A DNA stretch of 64,000 nucleotides from Catalinimonas alkaloidigena (GCF_029504655.1 NZ_JAQFIL010000001.1:4593001-4657000); one strand, 5' to 3'. Positions 1-9,306 are shown, counted from the stretch's first letter. A program made the numbers and translations. The notes: generated by a model from the letters alone, not told the origin.

Positions 1-5
1 ATAAA

Positions 6-35
6 AAAGCGAAAGTGCTGCAACACCTTCGCTTT
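6..35. terminator. hairpin, probable terminator of a gene left of the window
   Basis: An 8-bp perfect stem (AAAGCGAA paired with TTCGCTTT) is extended by three more pairs across one A-C mismatch and closes a 6-base loop. An A-run precedes the stem, so the U-tract is best for leftward transcripts, but no minus-strand gene lies just to the right. It most likely ends a gene beyond the left edge, perhaps in both directions. A role in the leader of the SusC gene cannot be excluded. Confidence 0.45.
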
Positions 36-110
36 CTAGCATTCTCCCCTGTAAGACATATGCCTGCAAGCATATAAGGGGATCATTGTTCATTATAAAC
101 ATGGTAATTT

Positions 111-3100
111 ATGAAATTTTCTCTACCTAAGCTTCACGCAGCAGGATTTTTTGTCTTGCTGGGATTTCTTCTTCTTCCTTATCACAATTCACTCCTGGCA
201 CAAAGTAGTCGGCCGGTCAGCGGAACGGTCACAGACACTAACGGTGACCCTATCCCCGGGGTAAATGTTTTGGTCAAGGATACAGAAAAAGGGACGATCA
301 CCAACATTAATGGGGCATACAAACTATCGGTCACCCAGGAAAACCCCACGCTGATCTTCTCCTTTATCGGTTATCTTTCCAAAGAAGTGGCTCTCGGAAG
401 TAAGTCAGCGCTCAATGTTACGCTCTCTTCAGACACCAAGCAGCTCTCTGAGGTCATCGTATCCGCCCTGGGGTTTGAAGAAGATGCTGATATACAGGGT
501 TCCACCCAGTCAGTAGTGGAAGGGCAGCAGCTCGCTTCCTCCGGAGAAACCGGGCTGATCAATGCCATATCAGGTAAAGCTTCGGGTGTACAGATCACTC
601 AGCAAAGCTCCGATCCGGGTGCTGGCTCATTCATCCAGATCAGGGGAATGAGTACAATTGCCGGTAATACGCAACCACTGATTGTGATTGATGGTATTCC
701 CATTAGCAACACGCTGGAAGGCAATAGCTCCGGTGGAGGTGGAGTGAAACAGCAGTCGCGACTCAATGACATCAACCCCAACGACATCGCTTCCATGACC
801 ATCCTGAAAGGAGCAGCAGCGGCAGCGCTCTGGGGTTCAAGAGCTGCCAATGGTGTGATTAACATCACCACCAAACAGGGGAAGAAAAGTGATAAGATCA
901 ACATCAGCTACAGTACTACTTTTTCGCTGGACAGGATTAACAAATTCCATCCCCGTCAGAATAAGTTCGGACAAGGTAGCAATGGCGAATACGATCCTAC
1001 CGATTCCCGTTCCTATGGTGATAAGATCTCGGAAAGGTCAGGTGGCAATGACTTAGTTGACGAAAGTGGAGCGTTCTTTGAAGCCCTGGGCGGCACCCGC
1101 TACTACCCTATCCTGGAAAGAAATTCTCAGGAAGAGTTTGTGGACGATAACTATGACGCAATATTTGGCGATGGCTTCTATTTTGACAATAATCTGAATG
1201 TCAGCGGCGGAGATGATAAAACTACTTATTATTTCAGCCTGGGTAACTTTAATCAAAAAGGCATACAGCAGGGCAACAGCCAGTACCGCCGTACTACGAT
1301 ACGATCTAATTTACAGCACACCTTCAATTCAGTGGTTGAAGTTCAGAGCAATACGGCCTACATCAACAGCCTGGCTGACCGGATTCAGCAGGGAAACAAC
1401 ACTTCCGGTTCCATGCTGGGCTTGCTGCGCAATCCACCTGACTTTAATGTACGTGACTACAAAGGATACTACTACGCCAATGAAAATGCCAGTCCTATTC
1501 TCCGTCAGCGATCGTACAGGCGTTACCTGGGTAATGATCCTTACCCTATTTACAATAACCCGCTTTGGCCAATCAATGAACAGGAAAACTCAACCCTGGT
1601 CAACCGTTTTATCAACAGCACACAGTTTAAAATAACTCCTGCAGACTGGTTTCACATCATTGCCCGGGGAGGGATTGACAGTTATACCGATGAGAAAATT
1701 AACTACTTCCCTATCAATGACTCCGCTAACCGGGGTAATGGTACTTTTACCGAGCAGATCACCAAAGAAAGTGAACTTAATCTTGACCTGATCACTAGGT
1801 TTTTCCAGACCATCGGGACGAACTTTGGAGCTACATATACAGTAGGTTTTAATCTGAACAGCAGAAACTATTACAATACTTCTACCCAGATCAATAACTT
1901 TCTGATTGATGACGGTCCCATCAGCTTTTCCAATGCAGTAGTATCTGACCGTTTTCCCTCTAATGAGAAGCGGGAGATCCGTACTTCAAGGCTTTATGCT
2001 ACTGCGAATTTCTCAGCTTTTGACGCCCTATATCTAAACATATCCGGAGCGGCGGAAACTTCCTCTACTTTTGGAGATGAATCTGACAAAACTTTCTATT
2101 ACCCTTCAGCCGATCTCGCCTGGCAGTTTACGAATCTGAATGCGCTGGACAAGCTTAACTTTCTATCCTTTGGTAAGTTGAGGTTGGCTTATGGTATTGT
2201 TGGTATTCAGCCGCTTCCTTACCGTACCACTACCGTCTTTGTACCGGCTACCTTTTCTAATTCGCCTTTTGGGGATAACCTGAACGGAGCACAGTTTGGT
2301 GAAGGCGCTTTCTTAAGAAGTACCGAGCAGGGTGATAGTGAGTTGAAGCCGGAAAGAAAGACTGAATATGAAATCGGTACCGACCTCAGATTTTTCAACG
2401 ACAGGCTGAATACCAGTTTTACTTACTACCAGAACAAGGTAGTAGACATGCTTATTCCGGTTACGCTGGCACCTTCGGTAGGTTTTTCAACCCAATACAC
2501 CAATGCCGCCTCACTGGAGAACAAAGGTATTGAGATTGATGTCAATATAGATGTCATCAGCACACCACAACTGCTCTGGAGTGTATACGCAAACTTCAAC
2601 CGCAACAGAAATAAAGTGCTCAGCCTGGCAGGAACAGAATCCCTTTTTCTGGAAGGTCGTGAAGGAAGAGCTGACTCCCGTGCGGTAGTAGGACAGCCCC
2701 TGGGTGTGATCTGGGGAGGTAAGTTTGCCGAAGATACGGAAGGCAACCTGATTCTGGACGAGAATAATTTCCCTACCGTAGCCACACAAAGTGGTGTGAT
2801 CGGAGATCCCAACCCTGACTGGCGGGGTGGTCTGGGAAGTACGCTATCTTTCAAAAACTTCACTCTGGATTTTCTCTTTGAAACAAATCAGGGAGCGGAT
2901 TTTCACAATGGTACCCGTGGGGTAATGTATAATTTTGGCACCCATGCCGATACCGGAAATGAGGTAACTTTAGCCCAAGACTTACAAAACTATGCCGGTG
3001 AAACCATTCCGGCAGGAAGTACCGTCAGAGGTAATATTACCGACTGGGGAGGTGGACCAGTATTACTGGACCAAAGTTTCTACACTGATCTGGGTAGCGG

Positions 3101-3380
3101 GTTCGGTCCTGTCAACCAACAGTTTATCTCTGATGGTAGCTGGACCAGGCTACGCAAAGTATCGCTGAGCTACCGCCTGCAGACACCCGGCTTTCAGGAA
3201 GCCACCAGACTGAAATCTGTAGAGATCTCGCTCAGCGGAAGAAACCTGTTTCTGTGGACAGATGTGGTGGGCATTGACCCTGATACTAATCTGGGAGGAA
3301 GTTTCTTTACCAAGAACATGGACTACTTCAATACACCGGGATCCAAGTCCTACCTCGTTTCTCTTATCATTAATTACTAA
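111..3380 (+). CDS. SusC/RagA-family TonB-dependent outer membrane transporter
   Basis: This 1089-residue protein has the SusC layout. A signal peptide of about 30 residues ends at LLAQ. A carboxypeptidase-regulatory-like beta domain follows (about 35-105, with GDPIPGVNVLVKDTEKGT). The plug domain comes next (about 125-255, with IQIRGMST, PLIVIDGIPI and SRAANGVINITTK), and then a long beta-barrel ending in an aromatic residue (IINY). Such proteins form the TonB-energised barrel under a SusD lid and import oligomers. The SusD-like gene starts 20 bases downstream and a gamma-glutamyltranspeptidase follows, so the substrate may be a peptide or gamma-glutamyl compound rather than a glycan. That is inference from context. 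No carbohydrate enzyme or anti-sigma gene is nearby. Confidence 0.93.
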   Translation: MKFSLPKLHAAGFFVLLGFLLLPYHNSLLAQSSRPVSGTVTDTNGDPIPGVNVLVKDTEKGTITNINGAYKLSVTQENPTLIFSFIGYLSKEVALGSKSALNVTLSSDTKQLSEVIVSALGFEEDADIQGSTQSVVEGQQLASSGETGLINAISGKASGVQITQQSSDPGAGSFIQIRGMSTIAGNTQPLIVIDGIPISNTLEGNSSGGGGVKQQSRLNDINPNDIASMTILKGAAAAALWGSRAANGVINITTKQGKKSDKINISYSTTFSLDRINKFHPRQNKFGQGSNGEYDPTDSRSYGDKISERSGGNDLVDESGAFFEALGGTRYYPILERNSQEEFVDDNYDAIFGDGFYFDNNLNVSGGDDKTTYYFSLGNFNQKGIQQGNSQYRRTTIRSNLQHTFNSVVEVQSNTAYINSLADRIQQGNNTSGSMLGLLRNPPDFNVRDYKGYYYANENASPILRQRSYRRYLGNDPYPIYNNPLWPINEQENSTLVNRFINSTQFKITPADWFHIIARGGIDSYTDEKINYFPINDSANRGNGTFTEQITKESELNLDLITRFFQTIGTNFGATYTVGFNLNSRNYYNTSTQINNFLIDDGPISFSNAVVSDRFPSNEKREIRTSRLYATANFSAFDALYLNISGAAETSSTFGDESDKTFYYPSADLAWQFTNLNALDKLNFLSFGKLRLAYGIVGIQPLPYRTTTVFVPATFSNSPFGDNLNGAQFGEGAFLRSTEQGDSELKPERKTEYEIGTDLRFFNDRLNTSFTYYQNKVVDMLIPVTLAPSVGFSTQYTNAASLENKGIEIDVNIDVISTPQLLWSVYANFNRNRNKVLSLAGTESLFLEGREGRADSRAVVGQPLGVIWGGKFAEDTEGNLILDENNFPTVATQSGVIGDPNPDWRGGLGSTLSFKNFTLDFLFETNQGADFHNGTRGVMYNFGTHADTGNEVTLAQDLQNYAGETIPAGSTVRGNITDWGGGPVLLDQSFYTDLGSGFGPVNQQFISDGSWTRLRKVSLSYRLQTPGFQEATRLKSVEISLSGRNLFLWTDVVGIDPDTNLGGSFFTKNMDYFNTPGSKSYLVSLIINY

Positions 3381-3400
3381 TCCCCTTTCAACTGAACAAG

Positions 3401-4846
3401 ATGATGAACAGACTATATAAAACACTCTGCTTACTGCTCAGCTTTATAACTATTACCGCCTGTGAAGATATCGTGGAAGGCGTAAATGATAATCCCAACA
3501 ATCCTACGGATGCCTCTCTCTCACTCATGCTCACCGGTATTGAGGTAGCGAATATAGCGGTACAATCAGGTCACGCGGCACGAGTGGCAAGCATCTGGTC
3601 AGGCTATCTGCACGGCGCTGACCGTCAGCACTCAGCTATCAATTCCTACATCATTGACGGAGACTCATTTGACCAGAGCTGGGAGAAGATTTATGCCAAT
3701 ATTATTGGCAATGGCAACCTGATCATTGATAAAGCTACTGCGATTGACAACCGCCTGGTGATGGGTATTACCAGGGTAATCCAGGCCAACATTCTAGGCA
3801 CTGCTACTGCGGTTTTTGGGGACATTCCCTTCTCACAGGCAGATAACACCAGTGAATTTCCCAACCCTGCTTTTGATGCCCAAGCGGATGTTTACACTGG
3901 CTTACAAAACCTTCTGGATGACGCCATTCTGGACCTGGAAACAGGTAAAGGCTCTATTGATGTCGCGGAAATATATTTTGGCGGAGATGGAGCAAAATGG
4001 CTGGAAGTGGCACATAGCCTGAAAGCCCGCTATTACCTGGAGTCCAGACAATATCAATTGGCTTATGAAGAAGCTATGCTGGGCATCAGTAGCCTGGGAA
4101 ACTCTCTGCTGGCTCCTCATGGCGGTACTGCCGGACAGAATGAAAACCTTTACCATTCCTTTCTTGAAGGGGGCCGCTCCGGAGATATTGATGCCAGCGG
4201 TACATACATCACACAAATATTAGACCCGACCAATCCTCTCTATCGTGGCAATGCGAAAACCGATGAAGAAGCTCGTTTCAATTACTATTTCAAAAATATA
4301 GATGATCCGGCCAATATCACGCCCAATACTGAAGGCACAAATGCTTTCGGAGGTATCTTCGCCGTAGATGCCTCTTATCCGCTGGTCACTTATCAGGAGA
4401 ATTTGCTCAGCCTGGCTGAGTCAGCGCTCAGAACGCTGGGACTGAATGCCGGTTTGGAGGCATTAAACGATTATCGTAGTTTTATGAACGAGGGAGGTTA
4501 CCTGAACCCCGCCTATCAGACAGAAGAATATAGCGCCATGTACTTGCCTTATGAAGCTGCTGATCTGGAGGCAGGCGGAATGTTGAATCCACAGGGAGTT
4601 AGTGCTGAAGAAGCCTTACTCAATGAAATTCTCATGGAGCGATATATTGCCTTCTTCGGACAGATCAACGGTTTCAACGATATTCGCAGGAGCAGATCGG
4701 AAGGGCTGGGAGTACAGCCTCCACCTAATGCGGGTAATGCGTTGCCTGAGCGCTTTATTTACAGCCAGGCGGAAATCAACTCTAATACGAGCGCACCAGA
4801 GGATATCCCTGGAATCTTTGTTAAGACACCGATTAATAATCTTTAA
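3401..4846 (+). CDS. SusD/RagB-family outer membrane lipoprotein
   Basis: This 481-residue protein begins with a hydrophobic signal and a lipobox (ITAC, cysteine at about residue 21), so it should be a lipoprotein. The body resembles the SusD-like family of nutrient-binding lipoproteins. It starts with NDNPNNPTDAS, has helical repeat-like segments (AKWLEVAHSLKARYYL), and ends with the common pattern ILMERYIAFFGQ, NDIRRSRSEG and RFIYSQAEINSN. It would cap the SusC barrel at the cell surface and bind the substrate. The gene sits 20 bases behind the SusC gene and 10 bases before the transpeptidase gene, so the three are almost certainly co-transcribed. The ligand cannot be read from the sequence. 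Confidence 0.9.
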   Translation: MMNRLYKTLCLLLSFITITACEDIVEGVNDNPNNPTDASLSLMLTGIEVANIAVQSGHAARVASIWSGYLHGADRQHSAINSYIIDGDSFDQSWEKIYANIIGNGNLIIDKATAIDNRLVMGITRVIQANILGTATAVFGDIPFSQADNTSEFPNPAFDAQADVYTGLQNLLDDAILDLETGKGSIDVAEIYFGGDGAKWLEVAHSLKARYYLESRQYQLAYEEAMLGISSLGNSLLAPHGGTAGQNENLYHSFLEGGRSGDIDASGTYITQILDPTNPLYRGNAKTDEEARFNYYFKNIDDPANITPNTEGTNAFGGIFAVDASYPLVTYQENLLSLAESALRTLGLNAGLEALNDYRSFMNEGGYLNPAYQTEEYSAMYLPYEAADLEAGGMLNPQGVSAEEALLNEILMERYIAFFGQINGFNDIRRSRSEGLGVQPPPNAGNALPERFIYSQAEINSNTSAPEDIPGIFVKTPINNL

Positions 4847-4856
4847 TATACATCCA

Positions 4857-6572
4857 ATGATTTTAAGCAAACACTACCTAAGCCTGACCTTATGTTTTAC
4901 CATTATCACGCTATTTGCTTTTTCTGAAATCCGTGCACAACGAAGTGTAGGCGAGGCCTGGACTACCCGCTCGGAAACGATAGCCCAAAATGGGATGGCA
5001 GCTACCAGTCAGCCGTTGGCAGGACAGGTCGCTATTGATATTTTGAAGCAGGGCGGAAATGCGGTAGATGCTGCCATAGCCGCCAATGCGGTGATGGGGC
5101 TTGTTGAACCCACTGGCAATGGCATCGGCGGAGACCTCTTTGCCATCATCTGGGATGCCAAGAATGAAGAACTATACGGCTTGAATGCCAGTGGCCGTTC
5201 ACCCAAAAGCCTCAAGCTCTCTTACTTTCAGGAGAAAGGTCTGGACTTCATACCTTATCTGGGACCTTTATCCGTTTCAGTTCCCGGCTGTGTGGATGGC
5301 TGGTTTACTATGCACGAACGGATGGGTAGCATGCCAATGCGTGAGATTCTTCAGCCCGCCATCAATTATGCAAAGCAGGGCTACCCGGTTACGGAGATCA
5401 TCGCTGCCCGCTGGGCCAGAGAAGTAGCTCGCCGCATTGCGTATCCTGGCTTTAAAGAGACTTTTACCATAGATGGCAGAGCACCTCACAAAGGTGAAGT
5501 TTTCAAAAATCCCGACCTGGCCAGTACGCTGGAAAAGATAGCCGAAGGAGGTCGTGACGCATTCTACGAGGGAGAGGTCGCCCGTACCATTGATAAGTAT
5601 ATGAAAGAGAATGGCGGCTTTCTCTCCTACGAAGACCTCAGAGATCATACTTCAGAGTGGATTGATCCGGTATCTACCAATTATCGTGGATACGATGTGT
5701 GGGAGCTTCCCCCTAACGGTCAGGGAATTGCAGCCCTGCAAATCCTTAACCTGCTGGAACCCTACGACATCAAGGGTATGGGCTTCGGCAGTACCGACTA
5801 TATGCACCACTTTGTTGAGGCTAAAAAACTGGCTTATGAAGACCGGGCAAAATACTATGCTGACCCGGACTTCAATGAGATTCCGGTAGATCAGCTTATC
5901 TCTAAAGCCTATGCGGATGAGAGAAGAAAGCTTATTGATCCCGACAGGGCAGCAGAAAAACTGGACGCCGGTGAGCTCAATCAAAGCCACACCATTTACC
6001 TCACGGTGGCCGACAAAGATGGCAATATGGTTTCGCTGATCCAGAGCAATTATGCGGGTATGGGTAGCGGCATGGTGCCTACCGGATTAGGCTTCGGCCT
6101 GCAAAACCGGGGGCAGCTCTTCAATGTGCAGGACGAAGACCATTTCAATGTATATGCACCTAACAAGCGTCCTTTTCATACGATCATCCCTGCTTTCGTC
6201 ACCAAAGATGGAAAGCCTTTCATGAGCTTTGGCCTTATGGGAGGCGCTATACAACCTCAGGGTCACGCACAGATTCTGATCAATATGATAGACTTTGGCA
6301 TGAACATACAGGAAGCAGGTGACGCACCCCGTATCAATCATTCCGGATCTTCTCAGCCAACAGGCTCAATTATGACCGATGGAGGGACGGTCTATATAGA
6401 GGAAGGCTTCTCTCCTATGGTGGTGCGTGAGCTAATCAAGAAAGGACATGATGTGCAATACGGACGCCCCGATGGTTTCGGAGGTTATCAGTCTATCATG
6501 TATGATGCAAAAAATGGAGTGTATTACGGTGCCTCAGAAAGTCGCAAAGACGGGCATGCCGTAGGTTACTAA
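4857..6572 (+). CDS. ggt: gamma-glutamyltranspeptidase family protein, secreted
   Basis: I place the start at ATG 4857, giving 571 residues. The open frame extends further left, but only this start yields a signal peptide (ending near IRAQ), and it lies 10 bases after the SusD stop. Ntn-hydrolase family motifs are clear: GGNAVDAAIAANAVMG, GNGIGGDLF, and the predicted self-cleavage and nucleophile threonine at about residue 379 (SHTIYLTVADKDGN). GSGM and GGAIQPQGHAQ follow. Threonine followed by I-Y-L, instead of the T-T-H of E. coli GGT, matches a common GGT-like branch. The enzyme would hydrolyse or transfer gamma-glutamyl groups (glutathione, gamma-glutamyl peptides) in the periplasm. The SusCD pair upstream suggests it processes an imported substrate. 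Confidence 0.9.
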   Translation: MILSKHYLSLTLCFTIITLFAFSEIRAQRSVGEAWTTRSETIAQNGMAATSQPLAGQVAIDILKQGGNAVDAAIAANAVMGLVEPTGNGIGGDLFAIIWDAKNEELYGLNASGRSPKSLKLSYFQEKGLDFIPYLGPLSVSVPGCVDGWFTMHERMGSMPMREILQPAINYAKQGYPVTEIIAARWAREVARRIAYPGFKETFTIDGRAPHKGEVFKNPDLASTLEKIAEGGRDAFYEGEVARTIDKYMKENGGFLSYEDLRDHTSEWIDPVSTNYRGYDVWELPPNGQGIAALQILNLLEPYDIKGMGFGSTDYMHHFVEAKKLAYEDRAKYYADPDFNEIPVDQLISKAYADERRKLIDPDRAAEKLDAGELNQSHTIYLTVADKDGNMVSLIQSNYAGMGSGMVPTGLGFGLQNRGQLFNVQDEDHFNVYAPNKRPFHTIIPAFVTKDGKPFMSFGLMGGAIQPQGHAQILINMIDFGMNIQEAGDAPRINHSGSSQPTGSIMTDGGTVYIEEGFSPMVVRELIKKGHDVQYGRPDGFGGYQSIMYDAKNGVYYGASESRKDGHAVGY

Positions 6573-6596
6573 GTTTTACCTGATACAGTAATTTTC

Positions 6597-6633
6597 CCAC
6601 CCGGCAAAATCAACATAAAATTTTTCCGGGTGG
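6597..6633. terminator. bidirectional terminator between convergent genes
   Basis: The arms CCACCCGG and CCGGGTGG form a perfect 8-bp GC-rich stem around a 21-base AT-rich loop. T-rich sequence follows on the plus strand (ATTTTCTTATTTC) and an A-rich loop is inside. It lies between the transpeptidase stop and the convergent DUF1801 gene stop, so it probably serves the plus-strand operon and perhaps both. Confidence 0.65.
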
Positions 6634-6639
6634 ATTTTC

Positions 6640-7035
6640 TTATTTCTTCTTGGTCTTTGCTTTAGCTTCTGCCTTTTCTTGATTCTCTTTCACCCGGTAG
6701 CGCACAATTTCGCTGATCAGCTCATAGGGTAAAGCACGGCCTAAAGGAAACTGTACCGAGCCTTTGGCAAATTTATACTCTACGAGTTTTCTTTTAAAGG
6801 CTTCTATACCGGAAGCGCCCGGATAAAAACCAATATGATTTTTATAAGCAGAAAAATGCACCAGGTTCTTTCCGTTCATTTTGAAAGTAGGTATCTGATA
6901 AGAGATAGCTTCTTCAGCCTCCGGTGCAGCTTTATGAATAGTTGCCCTCACTTTTTCTAAAACTTCCTGTATATCCTGCGGAAAATCAGCAATGTATTCG
7001 TCTATAGTTTCGGGCTTGGTTTTCTCACTTTTCAT
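6640..7035 (-). CDS. DUF1801 (YdhG/iron-chaperone-like) family protein
   Basis: This 131-residue soluble protein matches the DUF1801/YdhG family by pattern. It has TIDEYIADFPQDIQEVLEKVR near the N-terminus, then EAEEAISYQIPTFK, NLVHFSAYKNHIGFYPG and KGSVQFPLGRALPYELI. Family members are small alpha/beta proteins; the Bacillus homologue was described as a frataxin-like iron chaperone, but the function of most members is unsettled. The C-terminus is a lysine/alanine-rich tail (AEAKAKTKKK). It stands alone, convergent with the transpeptidase operon. The family call is fairly sure, the biochemical role is not. Confidence 0.8.
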   Translation of the reverse strand: MKSEKTKPETIDEYIADFPQDIQEVLEKVRATIHKAAPEAEEAISYQIPTFKMNGKNLVHFSAYKNHIGFYPGASGIEAFKRKLVEYKFAKGSVQFPLGRALPYELISEIVRYRVKENQEKAEAKAKTKKK

Positions 7036-7207
7036 GGGCAGATTAAATAGTTTGGTTGTTGGGCTTATTGTTGCGATCTCATCAATTTAGAAGATTTTGA
7101 TGAAAATAGCGAATGCTATCCAATAAGGTAGAGTAGTTTGAAACTTAAACTTTGGAATGGACCTCTTCTACACTTTCCTTAGATTAAGGCAAAGTAAGAG
7201 CATCAAG

Positions 7208-7630
7208 CTATTTGAAAGCAGGAATAAGCCTGTCCAAGCTCCAGGGTACGAGTACTATCAAGGCAATTCCAACCATTGATATCCACCAGGCCTTCTTTCT
7301 TAATCCTTTATACTTTTCTGTAGACATATGCTTATCCATTGGATATTTTGCCATCTTCCTGAAAAGGAGCTTAAAAGCATAGTAATAGGGAGCAAAAATT
7401 AATATGCCTACAATAAGTTGAATGAAGAGGTTTTCTTTTATGAAAGGTGAGACAGCAATGCCTGCTTTGTATTGCAGTACCGCAATGATAAGTGATAAAG
7501 CCATGTAGTAGCTGGAGAATATAAGCATAAGCATAGTCTGGTACTTCTTTTTTGCATAAGCTGTGCCATTTCGTTTGCTAAGCATGTTAAAGAAAAAATC
7601 TCTCAAATCTATCAGTTGCTGCAAAAGCAT
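7208..7630 (-). CDS. small hypothetical membrane protein
   Basis: I do not recognise this 140-residue protein. It begins with a short amphipathic stretch (LLQQLIDLRDFFFNML) and a basic segment. About three membrane helices follow (roughly 33-53, 70-92 and 115-133), separated by basic loops such as KLLFRKMAKYPMDKHMSTEKYKGLRKK. It lies 59 bases downstream of the AT-rich coiled-coil gene on the same strand and could be co-transcribed with it. No catalytic motif is visible. It could equally be an orphan gene in an accessory patch. Confidence 0.6.
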   Translation of the reverse strand: MLLQQLIDLRDFFFNMLSKRNGTAYAKKKYQTMLMLIFSSYYMALSLIIAVLQYKAGIAVSPFIKENLFIQLIVGILIFAPYYYAFKLLFRKMAKYPMDKHMSTEKYKGLRKKAWWISMVGIALIVLVPWSLDRLIPAFK

Positions 7631-7689
7631 ATGTTTGTTTTGTTGGTCACAAGTTATGCTTCACTAAAGTTGAAGGAGAAGACATATTT

Positions 7690-8577
7690 TTATTCAGTTC
7701 TTCTTTTTCCAATCCAATTATTGCCTGAGTATTCAAACATCTGTCTAATATTTGCTTTCTCTATTTTTTCAATAATGTTTTTGGCAGGACGGAAAATGGG
7801 TATTGCCTGGAATCTATTTCCTCCATAAATATATATATTACCCGTTTTTCTATCATAAAAGTATCCTTCAATACTTACTTCTGTTCTTGAATCTAGGTTT
7901 ATACTCAAAGCTGTTAATCCTTGATTATCCACTACTTCAAATCCTTTTGAATCATAGTTAAACTTACCGCTATTATTTGCATATCTATACCAAACATTAT
8001 TTTCAATTTCAACTATCAAATTACCATATATATCATATATCGTTATACTCACTTTTAATTTTCCATCAACTATCTTAATAGGAATTAGATCACGACCACC
8101 AATACTAATATATCCTGGGGGATTATTACTCTTAAGACTTCTAACATTATTACCGACTTCTACACCTCCAGCTCGGACTATCAAAGTTTCACTATCCTCT
8201 AAGGGTTTATCATATTGAAAATCAAGAATACCAGTTAAAGCATTTTCTGCTGAAGCTTTTTTAATTAATTCATTTGAAGTAGTTGTTAGCTTTTCAACTT
8301 CTTCAATCAATTCATTTGCTTTATTTGTAAGCTGAATGTTGTGTTGGGTGAGAGAACGGTTTTCAGCTACAATAGTATCAATACGGGTTGAGATTTGGTT
8401 GTTTATGTCAGATAAATACTTGATCTCTTTACCTAATTTTAGATTCAAAGAATCATACTCTTCCATTCTGTTTAATTGCCTATTACTCTGTACATTTGAC
8501 CAAAATGCTGCTATAGCTGCAATAATAGTAACAATTAATATTATGAAGGGGTATATTAATGAAGCATCTATTTTCAT
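7690..8577 (-). CDS. hypothetical membrane-anchored coiled-coil protein
   Basis: This 295-residue protein of unknown function has one N-terminal membrane helix (about residues 7-28, IYPFIILIVTIIAAIAAFW). A heptad-rich coiled coil follows (about 30-110: NRQLNRMEEYDSLN to NELIEEVEKLTTTSNELIKK). The C-terminal part is beta-rich with many Tyr, Asn and Gly (YGNLIVEIENNVWYRYANNSG, GYFYDRKTGNIYIYGG). The topology suggests a short cytoplasmic tail and a coiled-coil stalk carrying a beta domain. Base composition is visibly more AT-rich than the flanking genes, which may mean transfer. No enzyme motif is seen. The start at 8577 gives the intact membrane anchor. Confidence 0.65.
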   Translation of the reverse strand: MKIDASLIYPFIILIVTIIAAIAAFWSNVQSNRQLNRMEEYDSLNLKLGKEIKYLSDINNQISTRIDTIVAENRSLTQHNIQLTNKANELIEEVEKLTTTSNELIKKASAENALTGILDFQYDKPLEDSETLIVRAGGVEVGNNVRSLKSNNPPGYISIGGRDLIPIKIVDGKLKVSITIYDIYGNLIVEIENNVWYRYANNSGKFNYDSKGFEVVDNQGLTALSINLDSRTEVSIEGYFYDRKTGNIYIYGGNRFQAIPIFRPAKNIIEKIEKANIRQMFEYSGNNWIGKRRTE

Positions 8578-8771
8578 TGTACTTGCTTTGATATTGTTTT
8601 TTTCCTCCTAAATAACCTTCTTTTAAGTTGTACTCTTTACTCCCAAAAAGATACAGCAATTTCAAAATTTTACCAATCCCGGCAAAAGCGCATTTTTAGC
8701 GTAGCTCATTTTTCTGCTTGGCGCCTTTTTTAGAGTGGTAAGAATGAGGTGATTTTCCTTTAATTGGGTAA

Positions 8772-9065
8772 GAAAAATGGCAAAACACTGCTGCATGTCC
8801 ATTGAAACGACTGATTCAGTACATCTGTAGTGCTACATGTCCGCTGAACTTACATATTCAGTACACCCGCAGCACCGTTTGTCCACTAAATCACTTCATT
8901 CAATGCTGTTGCATTACTGTTTCTTCACTGAATCAAGTGATTCAATGGACTTGCAGCGCTACATCACCTCTCATCCAAGTGTTTTAGTGGGCTTGCGGCA
9001 CTGCATGGCTTTTGAAATGAGTCATTCAGTCCGTGTGCGGCATTACATTGGCAGTGATTTTCTGT
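8772..9065. repeat. degenerate 42-bp tandem repeat, about 6.5 copies
   Basis: Units starting at 8814, 8856, 8898, 8940, 8982 and 9024 keep an exact 42-base spacing although their sequence has drifted; a seventh, partial copy precedes them. Shared positions include ATTCAGT at the unit start, TTGCAGCACTACAT in the middle and CACTGAATCAAGTG at the end. Unit ends and the next unit starts make an imperfect palindrome (consensus ACTGAATCAnnTGATTCAGT; the best example is 8924-8949). Because 42 is a multiple of three, one frame shows a 14-residue periodicity, but stops and the absence of start signals argue against coding. Confidence 0.75.
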
Positions 9066-9236
9066 AAAGGTAAGTTTTGCGGCTTTTCAGTAGAACTAAG
9101 TTCGCATGAAGAACTCATTTTCAGCCTCCCGGCTTCCATCAAAATAATGCCTGCTTCTACATACATGGCAACTGGCTTTTTCTTTTACTTCAAATTTATG
9201 TGAATCAACAGAAAGGACTAAACTTTTCTCTACAAT

Positions 9237-9306
9237 GTCATGCTGACCGCAGGGAAGCATCCTTTCTCTGCATGGAAAAGATCCCTCCGCCTTGCTGCGG
9301 GATGAC
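9237..9306. repeat. REP-like imperfect inverted repeat
   Basis: The left arm begins GTCATGCTGACCGCAGGGA and the right arm ends TGCTGCGGGATGAC. They can fold into an imperfect hairpin with GTCAT/ATGAC at its base. This form resembles the interspersed GTCATGCTGA...GGATGAC elements common in Bacteroidota genomes. It abuts a RAYT-type transposase remnant, the class of enzyme associated with such elements. Confidence 0.55.

Noticed and set aside
4602..4856. An upstream in-frame start for the gamma-glutamyltranspeptidase
   Set aside because: It overlaps SusD coding sequence by over 240 bases and would bury the signal peptide inside the protein.
8802..8987. Short frame with a 14-residue periodicity
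   Set aside because: The period is a by-product of the 42-base repeat. The frame lacks a start signal and stops before the array ends.
8772..9065. CRISPR array
   Set aside because: The units are contiguous without unique spacers and no cas gene is in the window.
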